This document shows positions 43,209 to 51,033 of a stretch of DNA of 64,000 nt, piece by piece. The DNA is from Deltaproteobacteria bacterium (lineage in GTDB: Bacteria > Desulfobacterota > Binatia > Binatales > Binataceae): NCBI GenBank assembly GCA_019237115.1, contig JAFAHS010000266.1:1-64000 (forward strand), given 5' to 3'. The translations under genes and the position numbers were made by a program. Each line of letters starts with the position of its first letter. The first letter of the stretch is position 1. Under the pieces are notes generated by a model, which was given only the letters and a program-made list of their open reading frames with translations, was not told where the DNA came from and made no database searches.

Positions 43209-44534
43209 TCACACCACGTGCGACGCCGAGCGCGGACGCAGCGCCGCCGCGATGGCGCGGGCAAGCCGCGGCGCCTCGTCCACTTCCAGGCTCGCGGTCA
43301 TGACCCGCAGACCGGGAAGCGCTTTCAGTCGAAACGATTCACCGGCCAGCACCGCCCATCCGTCATTAAGCAGCGACTGTACGGCGCTGGTCTCCTCCAC
43401 CACCGGCACCCAGACGTTGAGCCCGGAACGACCGCGCGCTTCAATCCCGTGCTCCTTGAGCGCACGGACAAGAGCCTCGCGTCGAAGCGTGTAGGTCTCC
43501 GTGGCACGCTTTATCAAGCGTACGGTCTTCGCATCTGACCATAACGTGACCACCGCCTCCTGCAGAATATGACTGATCCAGCGTGGACCGAGATGTTGGC
43601 GTCCCTGGACGCGCGCGACGGTCAACGGATCTCCCGCGATGAAAGCCAAACGCAGGTCGGGTCCCAGAAACTTCGACACCGAGCGCGCCACCGCCCAGCG
43701 CTCCCGCCCCGCGGTCAGGGAAAAAGCCGGGACACCGGAAATGGGACCGGTGAAATCGTCCTCGATGAGCAGGACCTCGCGATACCGCTCCAGGACCGCC
43801 GACAGCGCGGAAGCGCGTTTGCGCTCCAGCGCGGCCCCGGTGGGGTTCTGACCGCGGGGGGTGACGATGACCGCGGAGATGCCCGCGTGGAGCGCGCCCG
43901 CCATCGCTTCCGGGCGGGGTCCGTTTTCGTCAATCGCGACCGGTTCCGCGACCAGCCCCAGCGCGGAGATCAAATCGAGGGTTCCCCGGTAGCAGGGATC
44001 TTCCACCCCCACCACATCACCGGGCCGCAAATGGGCCTGCAGCACGCGCTCGATGGCGTCCATCGCCCCGCCCACCACGGCCAGCGCGTGGGCCGCGATG
44101 TGGTCGGCTTCAAACTGCGCGCGCGCCAGTGCGAGCAGCTCCGGCCGATCGGAAGCCCCGCCGTAGAGGGGAGCCGGACACGCGAGGCGGCGAATCGCGT
44201 CGCTCAGCGAAGGCAGCAGGCGGGGATCGGGATTCCCGTCCATCAGGTTGCGCACGCCCGCGGGCAGACGCGGCATGGTCGGAGTCACCAGCGGCGGACG
44301 CCGATTGACCACCGTCCCGCGCCGTCCGCTGCCATGCAGCAATCCGCGGACCCGCAGGGTTTGGTATGCGGCTGCCACCGTGGTGGGGCTCACCGCAAGG
44401 TGCCCCGCCAGCGCCCGAATAGCGGGCAGCCGCGCGCCCGCGCCGATCCGTCCGTTGCGAATAGCGTCCTCGATGCTGGCGGCGATCTGGTTGCCCGATT
44501 TTCCCCGAATCTGATAATGTGTTGATACGTTCAT
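43209..44534 (-). CDS. MocR/PdxR-type regulator (GntR HTH plus aminotransferase domain)
   Basis: A 441-residue fusion. The N-terminal winged HTH (IAASIEDAIRNGRIGAGARLPAIRALAGHLAVSPTTVAAAYQTL, about 17-60) is linked to a fold-type I aminotransferase domain. Lys288 in RSVSKFLGPDLRLAF is the PLP lysine and Asp260 in LIEDDF its partner. MocR proteins usually sense PLP or a PLP adduct. The divergent neighbour is a PNPOx-like protein, a classic partnership. Only 19 bp separate the two starts, so the promoters must lie partly inside the genes. Confidence 0.92.
   Translation of the reverse strand: MNVSTHYQIRGKSGNQIAASIEDAIRNGRIGAGARLPAIRALAGHLAVSPTTVAAAYQTLRVRGLLHGSGRRGTVVNRRPPLVTPTMPRLPAGVRNLMDGNPDPRLLPSLSDAIRRLACPAPLYGGASDRPELLALARAQFEADHIAAHALAVVGGAMDAIERVLQAHLRPGDVVGVEDPCYRGTLDLISALGLVAEPVAIDENGPRPEAMAGALHAGISAVIVTPRGQNPTGAALERKRASALSAVLERYREVLLIEDDFTGPISGVPAFSLTAGRERWAVARSVSKFLGPDLRLAFIAGDPLTVARVQGRQHLGPRWISHILQEAVVTLWSDAKTVRLIKRATETYTLRREALVRALKEHGIEARGRSGLNVWVPVVEETSAVQSLLNDGWAVLAGESFRLKALPGLRVMTASLEVDEAPRLARAIAAALRPRSASHVV
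44513..44518 (+). promoter_or_regulatory. Candidate -10 box for the PNPOx-like gene inside mocR
   Basis: TTGCCC at 44491-44496 and GATAAT at 44513-44518 are separated by 16 bp, a fair sigma-70 match, 36 nt before the ATG at 44554. It lies within the first codons of the divergent mocR gene, which fits the very short intergenic gap. Confidence 0.4.
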
Positions 44535-44553
44535 TAGTTTGTACTGTTACATA

Positions 44554-45267
44554 ATGGAGCAGGAGATGGAAGCACTGCCTCCCACCGAACGCACCCGCCT
44601 CAAACGCTTGCCCCAGCGCGGCTCCTACGATCGCGAGACCGTCTACCGGATCATCGATGGGGCCCTGTTCTGCCACGTCGGCTTCCTGCATAACCAGGTG
44701 CCGTTCGTGATTCCCACTCTGCACGTGCGGATCGGAGAGCAGCTCTACGTGCACGGCTCGGCCGCCAGTCGCATGTTGCGTACCGCCGCCGAGGGGGTTG
44801 CGCTGTGTGTCACCGTGACGCATGTCGACGGGCTCGTCCTGGCGCGCTCCGCGTTTCATCACTCCATCAACTATCGCTCGGCGATAATCCTCGGAGTTGC
44901 GCAGGAAGTCACCGATCCGGACGCAAAGCTGCGCGTACTGCACGCGCTGGTGGAGCACGTGGTTCCGGGCAGATGGCAGGATGCGCGCCCGCCCTGCCCC
45001 AAGGAACTGGCCGCGACCAGCGTGCTCGCCCTGCCCATCACCGAGGCGTCGGCCAAGGTGCGTCCGGGCGGACCCGGTGACGACGCGGCGGACTACGCGC
45101 TGCCGATCTGGGCCGGCGTCATTCCCCTGAAAATCGTAACTGGCGCGCCGGTCGCCGACGAGCGCCTGATGGGCGGCGTCGAGGTTCCCGAATACGTCGC
45201 AAACTATCTGCTGCCCGACACGAGGAGGGACTCCGATGGCAAGGCTGGTGGAACGAACCTTCGATGA
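44554..45267 (+). CDS. Pyridoxamine 5'-phosphate oxidase-like FMN-binding protein
   Basis: A 237-residue split-barrel flavoprotein of the Pyridox_oxase_2 group (the nitroimidazole-resistance NimA type). LKRLPQRGSYDRETVYRIIDGALFCHVGF, VIPTLHV and LYVHGSAASRML are the family landmarks. It could reduce or oxidise a small substrate with FMN; vitamin B6 involvement is suggested only by the MocR neighbour. The ATG at 44554 is the likely start; a TTG 15 nt earlier and an ATG 12 nt later are alternatives. Confidence 0.85.
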   Translation: MEQEMEALPPTERTRLKRLPQRGSYDRETVYRIIDGALFCHVGFLHNQVPFVIPTLHVRIGEQLYVHGSAASRMLRTAAEGVALCVTVTHVDGLVLARSAFHHSINYRSAIILGVAQEVTDPDAKLRVLHALVEHVVPGRWQDARPPCPKELAATSVLALPITEASAKVRPGGPGDDAADYALPIWAGVIPLKIVTGAPVADERLMGGVEVPEYVANYLLPDTRRDSDGKAGGTNLR

Positions 45268-45700
45268 CTACCTGGTAAGCACCGACCCCGACCGGCTCGA
45301 CGTGGGGGTCGTTCATGACTTTCTGCACGGGTCATACTGGGCCGAGGGAATTCCGCGCGACATCGTCGAACGCGCAATCCGGAACTCGCTGTGCTTCGGT
45401 GTGTACCATCGCAATCAGCAGATTGGTTTCGCGCGAGTGGTGAGCGACTATGCCACGTTCGCTTACATTGCCGATGTCTTCGTGCTCGCTCCGTGGCGCG
45501 GCCGTGGAATTGCCAAGGCTCTGATGGTGGAAATCGTGCATCATCCCGACCTCCAGCGACTCCGCCGCTGGCTGCTCGGCACCAAGGACGCCCACGGCCT
45601 CTACCAGCGCTACGGCTTCACCGCCCCGCAGTTCCCCGAGCGGCACATGGAACGTACCGACCCGGGCATCTACCTGCGAATGGGGCAGACCGCGAAATAG
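45236..45700 (+). CDS. GNAT acetyltransferase, overlapping the PNPOx-like gene
   Basis: A 154-residue acetyltransferase whose ATG lies 32 nt inside the preceding gene. The acetyl-CoA motif APWRGRGIAKALMVEIV is present with FAYIADVFVL before it; LLGTKDAHGLYQRYGF is the usual motif B. It belongs to the group often called YjdJ/aminoglycoside-like GNATs, of unknown substrate. The overlap and order suggest one operon with the PNPOx-like gene under the MocR regulator. Confidence 0.85.
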   Translation: MARLVERTFDDYLVSTDPDRLDVGVVHDFLHGSYWAEGIPRDIVERAIRNSLCFGVYHRNQQIGFARVVSDYATFAYIADVFVLAPWRGRGIAKALMVEIVHHPDLQRLRRWLLGTKDAHGLYQRYGFTAPQFPERHMERTDPGIYLRMGQTAK

Positions 45701-45793
45701 CCAAGGCCGGTCCAGCGGCGCTGTTCCAGCCCGCCAAAGCGCGCCCGGCCCCGGCGAGCGAGCGGCTCCTTGCGCCGGTTTGGAAGCGCGGCT

Positions 45794-45799
45794 TATATA
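45794..45799 (+). promoter_or_regulatory. Candidate -10 box for acyl-CoA dehydrogenase copy 2
   Basis: TTGCGC at 45770-45775 and TATATA at 45794-45799, spacer 18 bp, lie 85 nt before the ATG at 45884. This is in the otherwise empty 183-bp gap after the GNAT gene. A moderate match only. Confidence 0.35.
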
Positions 45800-45883
45800 G
45801 CAGTCGATAGGGGTTTCGCTGCCGGTCGGCACCGGAGTTGCGACCTTTCGCGCGCGGTTCTCCTAGTCAGACGGAGGGTTTGG

Positions 45884-47083
45884 ATGGATTTCAGGTTCAG
45901 CGCCGAGGACGAGGAGTTCCGCCAGGAGTTACGTGCCTGGCTTCAGAACAATCGCCCCGCGCAACGCTCGGATGGTGATGATCACGCCGACTTCATGCAC
46001 GAAGGCAGCAAGGACGAATGGCAGCGCCGACTTAATTGGCATCGCAAGATGCATTCGGGCGGCTGGGTCGGCATAAGCTGGCCCAAGCAATACGGGGGCC
46101 GCGGAGCCACCCTGACCCAGCAGCTCATCTACAACGAGGAGATGGCAGCGGCGAACACCCCGCAGCTGGTCAATGGCCTCGGCATCATGCTGGTTGGCCC
46201 CACGATAATTCACTGGGGCACCGAGGAGCAGAAGCAACGCTACGTTCCAAAGATCCTCTCGGGCGAGGAGATCTGGTGCCAGGGATATTCCGAGCCCGGT
46301 TCGGGCTCCGATGTCGCATCACTGCAGACCCGCGCAATCGAGGAAGGCGACTACTTTGTCGTCAACGGTCAGAAGGTCTGGACCTCCGATGCGCATCACG
46401 CCGACTGGTGCATCCTGCTGGTCCGTACTGATCCCAGCGCTCCCAAACACAAGGGCATCAGCTACGTGCTGGTCGACATGCATTCGCCGGGGGTCACCGT
46501 TCGTCCGCTGGTGCAGATTACCGGCGATGCCAATTTCAACGAGGTTTTCTTCGAGGACGTCAAGGTGCCCAAGAAGAACCTGATCGGTGAGAAGAACCAG
46601 GGCTGGCAGGTCGCTATCACTACCCTGATGTTCGAACGTTCGGGTATCGGAGGCGGACGCGATCTGCTGGGACAGGTCCGCGAGCTGGCGGAGCTGGCGC
46701 GGGCAGTAAGGAGCAACGGGAAGACCGCGTGGGACGATTCCAGCGTGCGTCAGAGAATCTCCAGTTTCGCGGGCGAAGCTCTGGCGCTCAAATACACCGG
46801 CTTTCGCCAGCTCACCCGGCGCCTCAAGGGCCTGCCTCCCGGACCCGAGGGCTCGGTTTTGAAGCTCGGCACCAGTGAGCTCAATCTGAAGATGAACAAG
46901 TTCGCGATGGAACTGCTGGGGCCCTACGCGCAGTTGGAATTCAAAGCGCCCTTCGCGGTCGATCGGGGCATCTGGTCGTATCGCATGCTCGCATCGCGCG
47001 CATTGACGATCGCGGGCGGCACCAGCGAAATCCAGCACAACATCATCGGTGAGCGGGTACTGGGGCTGCCGAAAGGGAACTGA
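45884..47083 (+). CDS. Acyl-CoA dehydrogenase (copy 2)
   Basis: A 399-residue acyl-CoA dehydrogenase. FAD/substrate segments are WCQGYSEPGSGSDVASLQT, VNGQKVWTSDAHHADW and FFEDVKVPKKNLIG, with the C-terminal AGGTSEIQHNIIGERVLGLP. Most positions in these stretches are identical to copy 1 at 42024, so the two arose by duplication or share recent ancestry. GGAGG precedes the ATG at 6 nt. A strong intrinsic terminator follows the stop. Confidence 0.94.
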   Translation: MDFRFSAEDEEFRQELRAWLQNNRPAQRSDGDDHADFMHEGSKDEWQRRLNWHRKMHSGGWVGISWPKQYGGRGATLTQQLIYNEEMAAANTPQLVNGLGIMLVGPTIIHWGTEEQKQRYVPKILSGEEIWCQGYSEPGSGSDVASLQTRAIEEGDYFVVNGQKVWTSDAHHADWCILLVRTDPSAPKHKGISYVLVDMHSPGVTVRPLVQITGDANFNEVFFEDVKVPKKNLIGEKNQGWQVAITTLMFERSGIGGGRDLLGQVRELAELARAVRSNGKTAWDDSSVRQRISSFAGEALALKYTGFRQLTRRLKGLPPGPEGSVLKLGTSELNLKMNKFAMELLGPYAQLEFKAPFAVDRGIWSYRMLASRALTIAGGTSEIQHNIIGERVLGLPKGN

Positions 47084-47106
47084 GAAGTAATCCGACCAAC
47101 CCCCCG

Positions 47107-47138
47107 AAGGGCAGCTCCAAAAAGGGGCTGCCCTTTTT
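47107..47138 (+). terminator. Intrinsic terminator after acyl-CoA dehydrogenase copy 2
   Basis: Arms AAGGGCAGC (47107-47115) and GCTGCCCTT (47127-47135) form a perfect 9-bp stem around an 11-nt loop, followed by a T-run (47134-47138). It lies 24 nt after the stop codon. Confidence 0.9.
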
Positions 47139-47163
47139 GTTTGCGGCCAAAAGGAGTCGAGCG

Positions 47164-47752
47164 ATGGACGGTAAACTGGTCCGGTTGAGAGGATACGAGA
47201 TGTCCGATCTCGACACAGTAACCAAGTGGCTTAGCGAGCAGATCGTGACCAAAAAGGTGAGTTACGAACGATGAAGAGGTCACCCAATTTCTGGGCAGCG
47301 GCATGCTGTCCTATCCGGTTTCATCGATTGCCGAGCGCCAATTCATCGAGACGTTTGGTCTGTCCGAATCCTCGACCGAGAAGACTTTTGCGATGGAGAC
47401 GCTGGCGGACCGTCGCTTCATCGGCGCCGTGGGTCTGCACGGCATCGACTGGATAAACCGGCATTCCGCTCTCGGCATAATGATCGGCGACAAACAGTAC
47501 TGGGGCCGCGGTTACGGCACCGATGCGATGCGGGTGCTGATGAGGCTCGCTTTCGACAAGCTGAACCTGCATCGCCTGTGGCTGCACGTTTATGATTTCA
47601 ACGCACGTGCGATCGCTTCCTACGAAAGGTGCGCCTTCACCCGCGAAGGGGTTCTGCGCGAGCAGCGCCTGTTCGGTCACAAATATCACGACACCATCGT
47701 GATGGGCATCCTCGAAGCCGAATATCGTGCGCTTGGAGATGCGCGGGCCTGA
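47164..47752 (+). pseudogene. GNAT acetyltransferase (RimJ/RimL-like), interrupted by an apparent 34-nt insertion
   Basis: The start MDGKLVRLRGYEMSDLDTVTKWL (AGGAG upstream) runs into a TGA at 47272-47274. The family continuation NDEEVTQFLGSGMLSYPVSS resumes in another frame from 47267, and the rest is intact to 47752 (WGRGYGTDAMRVLMRLAF is the acetyl-CoA loop). Removing the 34 nt at 47233-47266 rejoins KWL to NDEEVTQFLG. The added piece itself encodes SEQIVTK, weakly like NDEEVTQ, so a diverged partial duplication is possible. The C-terminal frame alone could start at 47303 but would lack the first strand. Confidence 0.75.
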
Positions 47753-47757
47753 CCACG

Positions 47758-48600
47758 CTACGGGCGCGCGTAGAACAGTGACTTTGACTCCTCGTCGGCC
47801 GGATAGAACGCCTCGATGTGCAGCTCCTCGAGGGTCACGTCCTGGGGTCTGCCGACCGTGGTAACGGTACTGAACATGCGCGCGACTTTTCCGCGTACAT
47901 CCATTTCAATCGGCAGAATCAGCGCGCGCGGCGCCTCGAAATCGGGCTCGCGCCAGCGGGTCGGCACACCCGGGTAGGACAAGATCTCCGCGAGCAGCCT
48001 CTCCATCTGCTCATCGCGTGCCCACGCCGCGCTCCGAAATGCCTCGTTGAGCAGCGATTTGGCAATTGGTTCCCAATTCAGGACGAGCTTTCGCAGTTTG
48101 GTCGGATCGAACATCAGCCGCAGCAGGTTCAATCTGGGCGGCGCCGACACCTTCAGCGGCTCCAACTTGATTGGTTCGTCAGGCAACACCGCGTTTAACA
48201 TTCCAGTGAAGGTACTGTTGGCCATGACGATGTCCTGGTGCCGATCGAACGCGATCGCGCTGTGCGGCTCGTGCTGCCCGAGAATCAACTCGACCGCGGC
48301 GCGCATGTGACTCATCCGGGGATCGTCCAGATTGGTTTCCCGGTAGACCGGCGCGTAGCCAGCCGCCTGGAGCAGGACATTGCGTTCGCGCAAAGGGACC
48401 TCCAGCACCTCGGCCAGCGTCAGCACCATTTCGCGGCTGGGAGTGGCCCTGCCCGTCTCCAGGAAGCTGATGTGACGGGCGGAGACTTCCGCCTCCAGCG
48501 CCAGTTCGAGCTGGCTTAGATGACGTGACTCGCGCCAGCGCCGCAGCAGCGGTCCGGCGCCGTTGAATTCGATTGCCGAAGGGTTCTGGTGGGTATCCAT
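47758..48600 (-). CDS. XRE-family regulator with MmyB-like ligand domain
   Basis: A 280-residue regulator. The N-terminal HTH (LLRRWRESRHLSQLELALEAEVSARHISFLETGRATPSREMVLTLAEVL) is followed by a domain with YAPVYRETNLDDPRMSHMRAAVELIL and HQDIVMANSTF, the MLTR_LBD pattern of MmyB-like transcription factors that bind small molecules or fatty acids. The start MDTHQNPS lies 30 nt downstream of a 31-bp palindrome. A SnoaL-like gene precedes it on the same strand. Regulators of this type often control neighbouring SnoaL or SDR genes. Confidence 0.88.
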   Translation of the reverse strand: MDTHQNPSAIEFNGAGPLLRRWRESRHLSQLELALEAEVSARHISFLETGRATPSREMVLTLAEVLEVPLRERNVLLQAAGYAPVYRETNLDDPRMSHMRAAVELILGQHEPHSAIAFDRHQDIVMANSTFTGMLNAVLPDEPIKLEPLKVSAPPRLNLLRLMFDPTKLRKLVLNWEPIAKSLLNEAFRSAAWARDEQMERLLAEILSYPGVPTRWREPDFEAPRALILPIEMDVRGKVARMFSTVTTVGRPQDVTLEELHIEAFYPADEESKSLFYARP

Positions 48601-48629
48601 GCCGGTAAGGCTAGCAGACCGCACGTCAG

Positions 48630-48660
48630 CCGGACGATTACCTTAAAGGTAATCGTCCGG
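48630..48660. promoter_or_regulatory. 31-bp palindrome before the XRE gene
   Basis: Arms CCGGACGATTACCTT (48630-48644) and AAGGTAATCGTCCGG (48646-48660) are perfect 15-nt complements around a single A. It sits between the SnoaL-like stop (48685) and the XRE start (48600). There is no T-run after the stem, so an operator for the XRE dimer is likelier than a terminator. Confidence 0.7.
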
Positions 48661-48684
48661 CCGAGTCGAGCTGGTGGGGTCAGA

Positions 48685-49077
48685 TCAGCTGGCAGCCTTG
48701 ACCGCAGAGGTTTGGGGCGATTCGTCGACGAAGCCGGTTACCGACTGGAATCGGCCATCCTGGGACAGAATGGCGAAGTCCGTGCCGACGAAATGCAACG
48801 GTGCATCCTTGGTCCCGCCCGCCTCCCATTGAAAGCGTACCCGATCACCATACTCATCTACCCGGCTGGCGAGCCGGAAGCGGTACGCGGGAGAGAAGGC
48901 GTCGTGAACGGTCTGGATCATCGCACTGAGTTGCTGGTAGCCGGTGCCACCCCGATGCGGATCGATGTAGCTGCCATTTTCGATCCAGGTCTTCGCGAGT
49001 AGTTCCGACCTGCGGCCTGAGTCTCTTTCGTTCCAGGCCGCGATGTAGCTCTCGACCACCTCCATAACCTTGCTCAT
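48685..49077 (-). CDS. SnoaL-like (NTF2 fold) protein, partner of the XRE regulator
   Basis: A 130-residue protein. MEVVESYIAAWNERDSGRRSELLAKTWIENGSYIDPHRGGTGYQQL is typical of the SnoaL_2/polyketide-cyclase-like group; RFRLASRVDEYGDRVRFQWEAGG and the C-terminal VTGFVDE complete the fold. GGAGG lies 6 nt upstream of MSKVMEVV. With the XRE regulator it forms a conserved-looking pair. The function is not known; isomerase, hydrolase or ligand-binding roles are all possible. Confidence 0.8.
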   Translation of the reverse strand: MSKVMEVVESYIAAWNERDSGRRSELLAKTWIENGSYIDPHRGGTGYQQLSAMIQTVHDAFSPAYRFRLASRVDEYGDRVRFQWEAGGTKDAPLHFVGTDFAILSQDGRFQSVTGFVDESPQTSAVKAAS

Positions 49078-49251
49078 GGGAACCTCCATAAGGCATCGAG
49101 AATTGTTCGACCAAAGCCGACACGATGCCGTGAGGCCTGACATAGAGCGGAGGTCCAGGTCTCATCAATTACTTCGCTGGTAGGTGTTGGCAGCCTGTTC
49201 CGGGCTCAGGGATGGTGACCGTGAGGAGCCGAGGCTGTCCCGGTCTCATTT

Positions 49252-49265
49252 CAACTTCGAAGTTG
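49252..49265. repeat. 14-bp perfect palindrome CAACTTCGAAGTTG
   Basis: It stands in the 49144-49352 gap between the SnoaL-like gene start and the MoaD-like gene stop, both minus strand, 175 nt upstream of the SnoaL-like ATG. It may be a regulator site. Nothing else in that gap is recognisable. Confidence 0.4.
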
Positions 49266-49352
49266 CCCCGGGAGGGTGTTTTCTGGCGCCCGCAGAATCT
49301 CGCTCGCGTACGGTCCTCGACGGAAGAAGTGGTCCCAGGGCGCGGAACCGGT

Positions 49353-49613
49353 TCACCCGCCGCTCAGCGCGCCGACGATCTGAACTTCATCGGTCGGCTT
49401 CAGCGGTACGTCGATGGTCCGAACCAATTCGCGCGCAACGAATATTCTGATGTGCGGGCGAATGCGACCCAGCTCATCGATCATCCGAAAGCGGATTCCC
49501 GGAAAAGCCGCGTCGAGGTTGGCGAGAACCTCGACCAGGCTGGCACCGCCGATTTCGACCTCCGGCGCGCCGCGCGTGTACGAGCGGAGCTGGCTTGGGA
49601 TGATCACACGCAT
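49353..49613 (-). CDS. MoaD/ThiS-like ubiquitin-fold protein
   Basis: An 86-residue beta-grasp protein with the strand pattern MRVIIPSQLRSYTRG...LVEVLANLDAAFPGIRFRMID...IRIFVARELVRTID...DEVQIVGALSGG. The C-terminal Gly-Gly is the feature that is adenylated and thiocarboxylated in sulfur carriers or conjugated in ubiquitin-like modifiers. No MoeB/ThiF-type activating enzyme, MoaE or ThiG is nearby. Its ATG overlaps the upstream gene's stop (TGATG), tying it tightly to the Asp-box propeller protein. Confidence 0.85.
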   Translation of the reverse strand: MRVIIPSQLRSYTRGAPEVEIGGASLVEVLANLDAAFPGIRFRMIDELGRIRPHIRIFVARELVRTIDVPLKPTDEVQIVGALSGG

Positions 49614-50830
49614 CAGCCGAGGACCGCGGCTTCAACCGAGAGGATGCGCTGCAGATGCGCTGCGGCCTGGGTCCAGCCTTCACCTTCGTCGTTACTGATC
49701 CACAATTCGCCCGAGGTGGTTCCGAAGTAGAGACCCAGCGGATCGAGACCATCGCTGGCAAACGCCTGTCTCAGCACCGTGAAATAAGCGTGCTCGCGCG
49801 GGAAGCCGTGATCCTGTCGCTTCCAGGACGCACCGCCGTCGCGCGTCTGGTAGACGGCGGGTTTGCCATCCGGACTGGTGCGCGGCCAGGTGGCGGTGCC
49901 ATCCATGGGAAATACCCACGCGCGGTCGGCATTGCGCGGGTCGAGCACGATGCCAAAGCCGATGTCACCGATCGCAGCAGGCATGTTGCGGCCGATGCGA
50001 AGCCAATCCTCGCCGGGCCGATCGAGCCGGTAGATGCCGCAGTGATTCTGTTGATAGAGCCGATCGGGATTGCTCGGATGCATCGCCAGACAGTGGGTGT
50101 CCTGCCCGTACTCGGGGTAGGGATCGGGCAGGAAATTCGCTTCCACGTTGCGATTGAGCGGCCGCCAGCTCCCGCCACCGTCGCTGGTCTCGAGCACCCC
50201 CACCGTCGAGGAACCGTAGTACATGTGCGAAGCCTGACGCGGATCGATCAAGACCGCGCCGAACACCTGGTTGTCCGGCGTCACGTTCTCGAGCGGCGCC
50301 CACTTGGGAAGCATCGGATTGCGATTGAAACCCTCGACCTCGGACCAGGTTGCCCCGCTGTCTTCACTGCGAAAGAGTCCCACCGGCGAGGTTCCCGCGT
50401 ACCAGACTCCGGGTTCACCCGGGAGCGCAGGCGTGAGCGAGCAGGTGTGGTCGACCGCCCGCTCCGCCATGCCCTCGGGCGGCTTGCCGAACATCGGGGG
50501 ACGGGTGGCCTCGGTCCAGGTCCTGCCCATGTCTACAGAGCGAAAAATCGTGGGTCCAAGGTGTCCGGTGCGTGCCGCGGCGAGCAACGTTCTGTGGTCA
50601 CGCGGGTCCAGCACGATGTGGTCGATGATATGCCCCAGAAAATGGGGACCGTCGACCCGCCATCGACTGCGCGACGAATCCCCAAGGTAGATAAGCGCGC
50701 ACTTGCGGGTACCCACCAGCACGGCGATTTCGTGACGTGGCCGGGCACTCGCTTTTGGTTTCGGCGCAGTCGCCGCAATACTGCGGTGCCCTCGGTTGAC
50801 GCGTTTGCGCTTACCGGTTGGTCGTTTCAT
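49613..50830 (-). CDS. Asp-box (BNR) beta-propeller protein, sialidase/sortilin-like
   Basis: A 405-residue protein with at least five Asp-box motifs of the form S/T-x-D-x-G-x-x-W: SVDMGRTW, SEDSGATW, TSDGGGSW, TRDGGASW and SNDEGEGW. These mark the blade turns of sialidases, Vps10 domains and photosystem assembly factor Ycf48. No sialidase Arg triad is evident, so it should not be called a sialidase. The N-terminus is very basic (KRPTGKRKRVNRGHR) without a clear signal peptide. GGAG lies 9 nt before the ATG. It is translationally coupled to the MoaD-like gene. The function is unknown. Confidence 0.8.
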   Translation of the reverse strand: MKRPTGKRKRVNRGHRSIAATAPKPKASARPRHEIAVLVGTRKCALIYLGDSSRSRWRVDGPHFLGHIIDHIVLDPRDHRTLLAAARTGHLGPTIFRSVDMGRTWTEATRPPMFGKPPEGMAERAVDHTCSLTPALPGEPGVWYAGTSPVGLFRSEDSGATWSEVEGFNRNPMLPKWAPLENVTPDNQVFGAVLIDPRQASHMYYGSSTVGVLETSDGGGSWRPLNRNVEANFLPDPYPEYGQDTHCLAMHPSNPDRLYQQNHCGIYRLDRPGEDWLRIGRNMPAAIGDIGFGIVLDPRNADRAWVFPMDGTATWPRTSPDGKPAVYQTRDGGASWKRQDHGFPREHAYFTVLRQAFASDGLDPLGLYFGTTSGELWISNDEGEGWTQAAAHLQRILSVEAAVLG

Positions 50831-51033
50831 CTGGTTCTCTCCCTTCGCTCCCAGTCCTTTCCACCGCTCCAAGAGAGTCGATTGAACACGGGCCAAAACG
50901 ACATCCAGGTCGATACCACCAAAAACCCCGTATCTGTCTCACAGCTGGGACGGTGCCTCCATGGTCTGCGCGGCCGCACCTTCCGCCAAGCCACTCATGC
51001 CCCGGACTCGCCCAGCGCTGGCGCAAAGACCTC

